Below are positions 9,618 to 16,795 of a stretch of 50,020 bases of DNA, piece by piece. Made by a program: the position numbers and the translations under genes. The notes under the pieces are model-generated. The model was not told the DNA's origin. It ran no database searches and was given only the letters and a program-made list of their open reading frames with translations. Every line of letters starts with the position of its first letter. Position 1 is the stretch's first letter. Source of the DNA: a bacterium (GTDB taxonomy: Bacteria; CAIWAD01); contig JAUXWS010000036.1 of the NCBI GenBank assembly GCA_030685015.1, positions 1-50,020 of the forward strand, given 5' to 3'.

Positions 9618-10821
9618 TGGGCTTGTCCTTCAGCTTGGATTCCAGTCGGGTGATGGTCAATCTCAGGACGCCCCTGCGCCCAGAGTAGTCGGGATCCGCC
9701 TCCACCTGGCGGTACAGGTCCAGGGCATCGCTCTCACGCTTGAGCAGAACCAGGGCTTCGGCACGGAGCAGGATCAGTTCATACTCCCCAGGATTGAGCT
9801 GGGCGTTGGTCGCCATTTGCCGCTCAAACCGCTCCAGGCTGCCATCCTTCGTGCCGTGAAGCGTCAGGTCGCGCCGGGCCTCCAACAACCCGCACTGCCC
9901 TTCACCCAGCCCACATTCGCGGCCCCGCGCCACCAAGGTGTCCAGCAAAGGGGAAAGCAGGGCCTGCCGGGGACGCTTGACCGCAAGGTCCCGGTCCACG
10001 TGACGGCACAGGTCCTGGACCACGCCGGGGATGAGTCGGCGCTGCAGCTCCAGCAAGGCCGCGGAGCCATCCGCGGAGGGACCCGGCGCCTCCTCCCGGC
10101 CCACTTCCAAATGGGCGTTGACGCATTCCAAGGGGAGGTCGATGCCATCCAGGCGCGCACGGAGGCGGTTCATCGCCGTGGCATCGGCGCCGGCGCGTTG
10201 GAGCAAGTCCCGGCCGAGACTGTCCGCCCGATCCTCCAGCGCTGCCTCGTACATGGGCGCGAGGGTGATGCTGAGTTCAGGCCTGCTGGCGTTTCCGGAA
10301 ACAAGTCGCAGGGCTTTGCGCAAGGGATTATCCCGGGCGGGCCGGGCAATCCGCCGATCCATCAGCATTTGATGACAGGGAAAGTGCCCGTCGAGCGGGT
10401 GCTGCATCAGATGGGCCAGGACCGCCTCAAGTTCGCGCATGTCCCGCATCAGGCAGATGGCCGCGGCATGCAGCAGCATGTCGCCGTTGGGCAGTGAGAC
10501 CAGCCACGGGGCATCGCCCGAGGCCAGTTGGATGCGCAGCTCGGGACGAGGATCGGCGCCGCCCTCGGCGAATGGAAGCAGGCGCAGCAAGGTGGCCGAC
10601 AACAGGCTGTCAACCTGGGCGCGACCCCGCAGCCTCTGCTCGTTCACGTACTCCCAGCTTTGACTCCAAGCCTTCTGCGCGTCCGCGCCCAGGTCAAGAT
10701 CCGGATAGTGCGACCTGACCGTCGGTCTGGAACGGGCCAAGCCGGCAACAGACAGCAGGAGCACGCAACCGACACAGGCCAGGCAGCGGACGAGAACCAG
10801 TCGGAGTGGACGGCTCACCAT
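9604..10821 (-). CDS. M48-like metalloprotease homologue with broken HExxH motif
   Basis: A secreted protein of 405 residues with a signal peptide from the ATG at 10821 (LVLVRCLACVGCVLLLSVAGLA). The central part follows the M48/BepA pattern: SLPNGDMLLHAAAICL, then ELEAVLAHLMQHPLDGH, later EDRADSLGRDLLQRAGAD. The motif that should read HExxH reads HLMQH, so the catalytic Glu is Leu; the downstream Glu-x-x-x-Asp zinc-site helix is kept. The C-terminal 100 residues are helical and TPR-like (LILLRAEALVLLKRESDALDLYRQVEAD). It is probably a non-proteolytic chaperone or scaffold. A TTG start at 10878 is possible but would put 19 residues before the signal peptide. Confidence 0.65.
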   Translation of the reverse strand: MVSRPLRLVLVRCLACVGCVLLLSVAGLARSRPTVRSHYPDLDLGADAQKAWSQSWEYVNEQRLRGRAQVDSLLSATLLRLLPFAEGGADPRPELRIQLASGDAPWLVSLPNGDMLLHAAAICLMRDMRELEAVLAHLMQHPLDGHFPCHQMLMDRRIARPARDNPLRKALRLVSGNASRPELSITLAPMYEAALEDRADSLGRDLLQRAGADATAMNRLRARLDGIDLPLECVNAHLEVGREEAPGPSADGSAALLELQRRLIPGVVQDLCRHVDRDLAVKRPRQALLSPLLDTLVARGRECGLGEGQCGLLEARRDLTLHGTKDGSLERFERQMATNAQLNPGEYELILLRAEALVLLKRESDALDLYRQVEADPDYSGRRGVLRLTITRLESKLKDKPNDKN

Positions 10822-10990
10822 GCGTTGGATGGGAACTGGACTGGGCGTGGCGATGGACGGGCAGACACGCAAATCCAAGCTTTCATGCAGGTCTCACGGA
10901 TCGAAGGAATGGGAAACAAGCCTCATGTGAACGCCAAGTGAAAGAGTGTACAAAGGTAGAGGTTGTATAACAACAAACAGGTCAACATGG

Positions 10991-11014
10991 AAAGCCCGAC
11001 CGGGGCCGGGCTTG
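10991..11014 (-). terminator. Terminator downstream of the XRE regulator
   Basis: On the minus strand the stem AAGCCCG/CGGGCTT with a GC-rich loop is followed by TTTCC, 25 bases after the regulator's stop codon. It is a reasonable intrinsic terminator. Confidence 0.55.
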
Positions 11015-11038
11015 ATTGTCATCGGATGGGCGCGGGAC

Positions 11039-11413
11039 TCAGGCGGCGGAACTCGCCACGCCCTGGTTCTCGGCAACGCGGTGGACGTAGTCGTTCACCA
11101 CGATCAGGTTGTCGATCGGCATGGCCGAGAGATCCTTGAGCAGCTTCTTGATGATGACGCGCTTGACTTCGTTCTTGCGCAGCAGGGTTTGCAGATCCTC
11201 AAGCAGGAGCTGCTCGGGCGTGACGGCAAGGTAGAGCAGGCTGCTGATCAGCTCCGAAATCGTCTCGATACTCTGTCGATACGGCTTGCGTCCCGCCAGC
11301 CACATGGATACTGTTGCTTTGGAGACGCCGCACATCTTCGCCACATGCGCCTTGGTGATACCAAGGTTTGCAAAGATGTACTTCAGGTTCTCGATGAAAA
11401 TGCCGGTTTCCAT
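11039..11413 (-). CDS. XRE-family helix-turn-helix regulator
   Basis: A 124-residue protein with an N-terminal XRE/Cro-type HTH (about residues 10-60: GITKAHVAKMCGVSKATVSMWLAGRKPYRQSIETISELI). The C-terminal half is Leu-rich and helical, probably for dimerisation. The ATG at 11413 is chosen because AAGGGGA lies upstream and the homology starts there; 20 upstream codons are open but unconserved. It is divergent from the sugar-phosphate mutase across an AT-rich 304-base spacer carrying palindromes, so autoregulation and control of the neighbour are plausible. Confidence 0.85.
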   Translation of the reverse strand: METGIFIENLKYIFANLGITKAHVAKMCGVSKATVSMWLAGRKPYRQSIETISELISSLLYLAVTPEQLLLEDLQTLLRKNEVKRVIIKKLLKDLSAMPIDNLIVVNDYVHRVAENQGVASSAA

Positions 11414-11717
11414 TCGCAAATCCCCTTGTCCTTTATATGCATTTCCGGTAGGAGCCCGCGTTGATCCAAACACTCATGAAGTGCATGCCTGCGTTGAACT
11501 TAGAATGAGCGCCGGAGATGCGCAATCCGAGTCAGGCCCTTTTCCTGCGCACCACAATCACGAATTATGATCATAAACACAAGGTCAATAGTTAATCATT
11601 TATCCGTACTCATGATTACTCGTTCACGTCTTTCGCCCTGATTCCCTGGCTCCCGTACCCGTCCACCCCGGCTCGGAACACTTTCATACCTTTTCCCAAC
11701 AAGCCGCAGGAGCATGC
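11414..11717. promoter_or_regulatory. AT-rich divergent regulatory region with palindromes
   Basis: This spacer is strikingly AT-rich for the window. It holds a perfect 12-bp palindrome TTATGATCATAA at 11565-11576 and an inverted repeat TAATCAT/ATGATTA at 11593-11599 and 11612-11618. TTGACC on the minus strand (near 11585) could be a -35 element, but the spacing to a -10 is poor. I infer operators for the XRE regulator. Confidence 0.5.
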
Positions 11718-13061
11718 ATGTCGATCTTCAAGGCCTACGACATCCGCGGTGTGGTGCCGCAGGAACTGGACGAGGAAAGGGCCCGCCTGATTGGCCGCGC
11801 CGCCGGCGATTACTTCGGCGCCAAGCGCTTTCTGGTGGGCAGCGACGACCGGGCCAGCCGCGACGCCATGTTCAACGCCCTGGCCCAGGGTCTATGCGAG
11901 CAGGGCGTCCAGGTGGTTAGTATCGGCAAAGTCTCCACACCAATTCTCTACTACAGTGTGGCGGAACTGGGCTTCGATGCCGGCGTGATGATCACCGCAT
12001 CCCACAACCCGGGCCAGTACAACGGCTTCAAGTTCTGCCGCAAAGGGGCGGCCCCCGTGCCCCAGGAGGAGCTGCAGGAGCTGCGCCGTCGGGTGGAGGC
12101 GCAGGACTTCGCGCCGGGGAAGTCGCCGGCCGGTCCCCCCGAGCAGCTGGATCCCTTTCCCGCCTACCGCGCCTTTTTGCGCCGCCAGGTCAACTTCACC
12201 ACTCCCTACCGCGTGGTGGTGGACGCCGGCAACGCCGTGTGCGGGCTCTTTGCCCGGGAGAACATGGCCGTGACGCCGCTCCAGGTGGATCCCCTCTTCT
12301 TCGAATCGGATCCCAGCTTCCCCAACCACGAGCCCAACCCGCTGCTCGAGGAGAACACGGTGGAGTTGCGCCGCCGCGTGCGCGAGACGGGAGCCGACCT
12401 GGGCATCGGGTTGGACGGGGACGGGGACCGCATGATGCTGGTGGACGAGGAGGGCGCCTTCCTCCAAGGGGATCTCACCACCCTGCTCATCGCCCTGGGC
12501 CTGGCCGAGACCGGCCGGCGGGATTTCGACGTCGTGATCGACTGCCGGGCCAGCCGCGTGGTGGAGGAGCTGCTGCGCGAACGCGGCCTCTCCGTCACCA
12601 AGAGCCGTGTGGGCCACACCTTCATCAAGGCCCTCATGCGCCGCAACCAGAGCCTCTGCGGCGGCGAGCTGTCCGGCCACTACTACTTCCGTGACACGCA
12701 CTACACCGAGAGCACGGACCTGGCCCTCTTCACCATCCTGGCCATGATGGAGCGGCGCAAGGCCACGCTGGCCGAGATCTGGCGTCCGCTGGCCAAGTAT
12801 CCGCAATCCGGCGAGATCAACAGCCGCGTCGTCTCGGTGGCGGACACGCTGGATCGCGTCCGCCGCGCCTTCCACGACGCCCGCTTCAGCGAAATCGACG
12901 GCCTGACCGTGGAGTATGGCGGCTGGTGGTTCAACCTGCGACCCTCCAATACGGAGCCACTGCTCCGCCTCAACCTGGAGGCCTCCTCCCGCGACCAGAT
13001 GGAGGAGATGCGCGACAAGGTGCTGGCCGTGGTGCGGGCCGAAGGCGGCGAAGCGGCCTGA
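11718..13061 (+). CDS. Phosphomannomutase / phosphoglucomutase
   Basis: An alpha-D-phosphohexomutase of 447 residues interconverting hexose 1- and 6-phosphates for glycan precursor synthesis. It has the phosphoserine loop TASHNP at 93-98 (Ser95), the metal loop DGDGDR at 233-238, the sugar-binding loop GGELSGH at 315-321 and the phosphate-binding RPSNTEP near 405. The start MSIFKAYDIRG is typical for ManB/AlgC-type enzymes; substrate preference between Man and Glc cannot be told. CAGGAG lies 6 bases before the ATG. It stands alone on the plus strand, divergent from the XRE regulator. Confidence 0.93.
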   Translation: MSIFKAYDIRGVVPQELDEERARLIGRAAGDYFGAKRFLVGSDDRASRDAMFNALAQGLCEQGVQVVSIGKVSTPILYYSVAELGFDAGVMITASHNPGQYNGFKFCRKGAAPVPQEELQELRRRVEAQDFAPGKSPAGPPEQLDPFPAYRAFLRRQVNFTTPYRVVVDAGNAVCGLFARENMAVTPLQVDPLFFESDPSFPNHEPNPLLEENTVELRRRVRETGADLGIGLDGDGDRMMLVDEEGAFLQGDLTTLLIALGLAETGRRDFDVVIDCRASRVVEELLRERGLSVTKSRVGHTFIKALMRRNQSLCGGELSGHYYFRDTHYTESTDLALFTILAMMERRKATLAEIWRPLAKYPQSGEINSRVVSVADTLDRVRRAFHDARFSEIDGLTVEYGGWWFNLRPSNTEPLLRLNLEASSRDQMEEMRDKVLAVVRAEGGEAA

Positions 13062-13070
13062 GCGCGGCCC

Positions 13071-13094
13071 CGCGCCTTGACCGGTCAGGGCGCG
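13071..13094. terminator. Palindrome between convergent genes
   Basis: CGCGCCTTGACC and GGTCAGGGCGCG form a 24-base near-perfect palindrome (one G-T pair) between the mutase stop and the stop of the minus-strand heme protein, which it overlaps. The position suits a bidirectional terminator, but no T-run is present. Confidence 0.4.
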
Positions 13095-14434
13095 GCGTGC
13101 AGCCTGTGCGGGTCGCCTGTGCCCGGCACCGGGTCGTGGCAGGCGGCGCAGGATTGCCAGGGATCATCCGCCAGACCTTCCCGCAGTTCCCCGCGGGTGT
13201 TGGTGTGCATGCTGGCGCGGCCGTGGCAGGCCTCGCACTGGACGCCCGAGAGATGGGGCGTCTCCTCCTGGCTCAGCCAGCCGCCCTTCTCCAGCCAGCC
13301 CGTCACCAGGCGGCGCCGGGCCAGCGGGTCCTCCGTGCCGTCCTCGCGCGGCGGCAGGGCGAAGGGCCCGGCGTGGGGGCTGGCGCGCCAGGCTTCCCAC
13401 TGCTCCTGGTGGCAAGCGCGGCAGTCCTTCTCGCCCTGATACCAGGCCAGGGCCGCGTTTCCAGGCAATTGGTTGGACGGAATGCCCAGCCGGGCCAGCA
13501 GGACCAGACGCGCCCGCTCGCGCCGGCCGCGCTCCAGGCCCTGTTCGCGCTGGGTGTGCTCCCTGATCTGGTCGGCCACATGCGGATCCTCAATCAGGGA
13601 GTTGTCCACCGGCAGCAGGCTCCAGCTCCGCCGCAGCGCTTGTCCGCGCTTCAACTCCACCTCAAGCAGCCCCAGGTTGCGGCCGCGGTCCCCCACCGAC
13701 ACGACCCACACGCCGCCCATCTCCTGCGGCATGCTTCGCGCCTCGGCTCCCGTCACGAGCAGGACGTCGACCAGCCCGTCCAGCTCCCGCGCCAACACCT
13801 CCGGACCACGGGGATCCAACGCCGCCGCCACGATGAGCAAGTCACAGTGGGGCCGCAGCAGGCGGGCGCGACGCAGCAGGCCGTCATCGACGCGGTCGGC
13901 GGGCAGGCGGTTGGGTCCGTAGCCCGGATCCGCCGTGTCCAGCACGCCCACCGTGATGCCGCCGCGCGTCGCCACCCAGGCCGTGTCCAGCCCCAGGGCG
14001 GGCCGCGCGTTGCGATAAGCGCCGCCCAGCCAGGTGAAGGAGGCGCCGTTCAACATCTCCCGCAGGGCTGGCGCTTTCAGGGCGGCGTCCTGCGGACCAA
14101 GGACCGCCAGGTCGTAGCCGATCCGCCCCATGACGGAGACCAGCTCGCGGGCCGCGCGCAGATGCGGCTCGTCCTCCACGACGTGATGCAGGTTGCCGCC
14201 GTCCATGAGCAGAATCGGCGTGCTTTCCGCCGTGCGCAGCCGCCGCAGCAGGTCGGCGCGGCGGGCCAGCCCGCCCTGGGGCGTGGGTCCGCAGCCGCAG
14301 TCCTCCAGAAAGCCCCGCGTGTCGGCGCTGAGCACGATGCGCAGGCGGCCCTCATTCCCGCGGCAGCCGATCAGCAGAACAAGTCCCATCAGACACAGGG
14401 CGGCGACTCCACGCCAGATGGCCACAGTCCTCAT
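13085..14434 (-). CDS. UshA-like lipoprotein fused to triheme cytochrome c (Cys form)
   Basis: A 449-residue predicted lipoprotein (signal with lipobox LLIGC, lipidated Cys24). Residues about 30-280 follow the 5'-nucleotidase/metallophosphatase fold (SADTRGFLEDCGC, GGLARR, LLMDGGN, then GYDLAVLGPQDA). The usual metal ligands of the DxH, GD and GNHE motifs are replaced, so classical phosphatase activity is unlikely. A Cys46-Gly-Cys48 pair sits where its neighbour has Cys-Gly-Sec. The C-terminal third has three heme c motifs: CRACH (338-342), CEACH (400-404) and CAACH (429-433). The ATG at 14434 has GGGAGG upstream. It is paralogous to the next gene upstream and separated from it by an intrinsic terminator. 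Confidence 0.82.
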   Translation of the reverse strand: MRTVAIWRGVAALCLMGLVLLIGCRGNEGRLRIVLSADTRGFLEDCGCGPTPQGGLARRADLLRRLRTAESTPILLMDGGNLHHVVEDEPHLRAARELVSVMGRIGYDLAVLGPQDAALKAPALREMLNGASFTWLGGAYRNARPALGLDTAWVATRGGITVGVLDTADPGYGPNRLPADRVDDGLLRRARLLRPHCDLLIVAAALDPRGPEVLARELDGLVDVLLVTGAEARSMPQEMGGVWVVSVGDRGRNLGLLEVELKRGQALRRSWSLLPVDNSLIEDPHVADQIREHTQREQGLERGRRERARLVLLARLGIPSNQLPGNAALAWYQGEKDCRACHQEQWEAWRASPHAGPFALPPREDGTEDPLARRRLVTGWLEKGGWLSQEETPHLSGVQCEACHGRASMHTNTRGELREGLADDPWQSCAACHDPVPGTGDPHRLHAAP

Positions 14435-14480
14435 GAGATTCCTCCCTCGTCGCTCCCACCAGTATGACCAAAGCCGCGGC

Positions 14481-14509
14481 AAAAGAAAAGCGGCCCGCAT
14501 GCGGGCCGC
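14481..14509 (-). terminator. Intrinsic terminator of the selenoprotein gene
   Basis: On the minus strand, the perfect palindrome GCGGCCCGCATGCGGGCCGC is followed directly by TTTTCTTTT. It starts about six bases after the selenoprotein stop. This is the clearest Rho-independent terminator in the window. Confidence 0.9.
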
Positions 14510-14515
14510 CGTCCC

Positions 14516-16063
14516 TCAGTCTTTCTTCGGTCCCGCGCCGCCCGGTGGCGGTGGCGGAAACGTGGCGGGCATCGGCTTGACCGCTTCCGCATTGGGCGTC
14601 CCCTTTGGCTTGCCGTCGGGGGTGGTGCCCAGGTTCAGCTTGCCACCCGGGGCCAGGGCGGGAACCGGACTTTGCTTGCTGTCGCCAACCGGTGCCACCA
14701 CCGGTGGGTGCGAGAGTTTCAGGCCGGCCTGGAGGTCGAACTCCGGCTGATGTTGCGGGCCATGACAGCCCAGACAGGTCGTTTCCGGCCTCACCAGCGT
14801 CTCCAGGGCGGCGCCCTTCGTCTTCACGTGCTCGCTGCCCCGACCGTGGCAAGCCTCGCACTGCACATTGTAGAGGTGCGAACTCTCGCGCCGGTCCACG
14901 AAGCCGCCCTCCTCCAGCCAGCCCGTCACCGCGCGCCGCACCTTCTCTTCCTGGTCGCTCTCGCGGTTGCGGATGAGATCGCTGAAAGCGCGTCCGTGCA
15001 CTGTCTGGCGCCAGGAGTTGTACTGCTCCATGTGGCAGTCGCGGCAGTCCTTCTCCCCCGTGTAGGTCAGGCGGCTGCCCGCCCCCGGCATCGTGGCCGG
15101 ATCGATCTTCAGCTCGGCCAGGCGCGCCAGGCGCAGCTTCTCCAGGTTGGCGGCCTTGAGCCGCGTCTGCTCGGCCTGGAAGTCCAGCAGGAGCTGGGCC
15201 ACCTGCGGATCGTTCGGCATCTCGTGGGCCAGGACCACCACCTGGTAGTCGGCATTGACCAGCTGCTTCTCGCGGTTGAAAAGCAGGTCGAAGCGGGCCA
15301 GGTGCCGGCCGCGGTCCCCGCTGTTCCCGATGTGGACCGAGCCTTCCTGCTTGGCGTTCATCCAAGGGGAGTTGACTCCGCCCATGATCATCACGTCCAC
15401 CAGGCCGTTGACCCGGCGGGCCAGGCTGTTGGGATCCTGGTGGCTGGTGAAGGCCACCATGGCCACCACGTCGCAGCGCTTGCGCAGGTCCTGGGCGATG
15501 GCCTCCAGGTTGTCCTGCAGCTCCTCGGTCTTCATGTTGTTGGCCTGCCAGGTGGGATCGATCCACGAGAAGAGGCCGACCTTGATGCCGTCCACCTTCT
15601 TGATCCACACCTCCTGCACGCCCTTGGGCCGCTGGGCGGGGTGGTAGTTGGTCCCGATCCAGGGGAACTCGGCCGCCGCCATCAGGAGATGCCGCGTGCT
15701 GTCCACCAGCGAGAAGTCCTTGGGACCCATCACCGCCACGTCGTACTTCTGGCGGTTCATCATGCGGATGATGAAGCCGGCCTCGGAGGTCGCCTGCTCC
15801 GTCTTCTGGAAACCGTGGATGTTGCCGCCGTCGACCAGCACCATCCGTTGCGCGCCGATCATCGTGCGCAGGCTGTCCACCGCGTATTGACGCCTGGCAA
15901 GACCGCCAAGCTTCTTGTTGTGTCAACCACAGTCCTCGAGGTAGCCCGTGCAATCCGATGTGAAGACCAGGGAGACCTTGTAGCTGTCCCGCGAGGCACA
16001 GCCTCCATTAAGGAATCCCATCAGCAGCAGGAGCACTGCCGCTGCCGGGAAAAGCCGTCGCAT
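14516..16063 (-). CDS. Selenoprotein: UshA-like lipoprotein fused to triheme cytochrome c (UGA = Sec47)
   Basis: Read through the in-frame TGA at 15923-15925, this encodes 515 residues. From the ATG at 16063 (GGAG upstream) come a signal peptide with a likely lipidated Cys22, then TSDCTGYLEDCGU, HNKKLGGLARR and the 5'-nucleotidase-like fold (LVDGGN, YDVAVMGPKDF). Three heme c sites follow: CRDCH (340-344), CEACH (402-406), CLGCH (430-434). A Pro-rich tail of about 70 residues ends the protein. The residue at the TGA aligns with Cys48 of the adjacent paralogue (EDCGC, GGLARR), and homology continues in frame on both sides. A SECIS-like hairpin follows the TGA. Metal ligands of the phosphatase fold are replaced, so I infer a redox enzyme with a Cys-Gly-Sec centre wired to hemes in the envelope. 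A frameshifted pseudogene is unlikely. Confidence 0.88.
15892..15911 (-). promoter_or_regulatory. Bacterial SECIS-like hairpin
   Basis: The stem is GCTTGGC pairing with GCCAGGC (7 bp, one G-U) around loop GGTCTT. It begins 11 bases after the UGA, and the loop begins 18 bases after it. From memory, the E. coli fdhF SECIS also has GGUCU at its apex at the same distance. The loop GGU and the spacing are what SelB recognises in known bacterial elements. Confidence 0.8.
15923..15925 (-). other. In-frame UGA selenocysteine codon
   Basis: TGA at codon 47 of the heme lipoprotein gene, in the context EDCG-U-HNKKLGGLARR. The reading frame stays open for the remaining 468 codons, and the paralogue has TGC (Cys) at this position. 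Confidence 0.85.
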
Positions 16064-16143
16064 GTACACTCCGATCAATGGATACGGTTGAGCGTTTTCA
16101 AGGCGCAATGGTAATGCCTACCCGGCGCACCCGCAACTTATCG

Positions 16144-16791
16144 TCACGTGGCGCCGGCTTCCGCAGGCTGGCCGGGCCAGCGCGGCAGCAGGGCGACCCG
16201 GTCCAGGAAGTCGGCCAGGACAAGGGCCGTCATTCCCCAGACGCGGGCGCCGGCCAGGTGGAACTCCCAGACGGGCGTGCCCCGCAGCAGGGCGGGCCGC
16301 GCCACGGCCAACAGCTCGGCCAGGGGGCTGAACCAGGCCTGCGCCGTCTCCCGGGAGGCGGCGCCCGCCACCGTCCCCGCCTCCAGCCAGCCGACCACCG
16401 GCTGCACCCGATGGCGGGAGACGGGCACGGGCAAGAGGTCCAGGGCACCCAGCAGCGTCACGCGGTCAGGGTCGAGGCCTGTCTCCTCCCGCGCCTCGCG
16501 CAGGGCGGCGGCGCCGGGGTGGCCGTCCCCGGGGTCCATCCGGCCGCCGGGCAGGGCGATCTGTCCGGCATGCTCGTCCAGGTGGTCGGCCCGTCTCACA
16601 AGCAGCAGCTCCACGCCCCGCCGTCCCTCCCGCAAGGCCAACAGCACGGCGGCCGCCCGCTCATCCGGCTGACAGGGCGGCGCCTGCAGGGGGAGGGGAT
16701 CCAGGCGGGCGGCCACCCGGCGGGGATCCAGGCGGCGCAGCGAGTCGGCCTCGTACTCCGGGGCGGCGAAGGGTGTTCCCGCGGGGCTCAC
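16144..16791 (-). CDS. Nudix hydrolase, CoA pyrophosphatase-like
   Basis: A 215-residue Nudix enzyme resembling NudL/CoA diphosphatases: LPGGRMDPGD followed by AALREAREETGLD is the CoA-ase version of the Nudix box (about residues 80-103). A region after the box (LLPVPVSRHRVQPVVGWL) fits the UPF0035 family signature. It probably cleaves CoA or a related nucleotide diphosphate; the substrate is not proven. The start is GTG at 16791, four bases after the relA stop, so it is the third gene of the dnaB-relA operon. Confidence 0.85.
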   Translation of the reverse strand: MSPAGTPFAAPEYEADSLRRLDPRRVAARLDPLPLQAPPCQPDERAAAVLLALREGRRGVELLLVRRADHLDEHAGQIALPGGRMDPGDGHPGAAALREAREETGLDPDRVTLLGALDLLPVPVSRHRVQPVVGWLEAGTVAGAASRETAQAWFSPLAELLAVARPALLRGTPVWEFHLAGARVWGMTALVLADFLDRVALLPRWPGQPAEAGAT

Positions 16792-16795
16792 CGGA

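Noticed and set aside
14516-16063. Pseudogene with a nonsense mutation
   Set aside because: Only one stop is present in 516 codons, it is TGA, it sits at a Cys-equivalent position, and the gene keeps an intact ribosome site, heme motifs and terminator.
15923-16108. Stand-alone 61-residue ORF ending at the TGA, with the 454-residue ORF as a separate gene
   Set aside because: The second ORF would lack a signal peptide and the first loop of the fold. Frame and homology continue across the TGA, and a SECIS-like hairpin follows, so one selenoprotein gene explains both.
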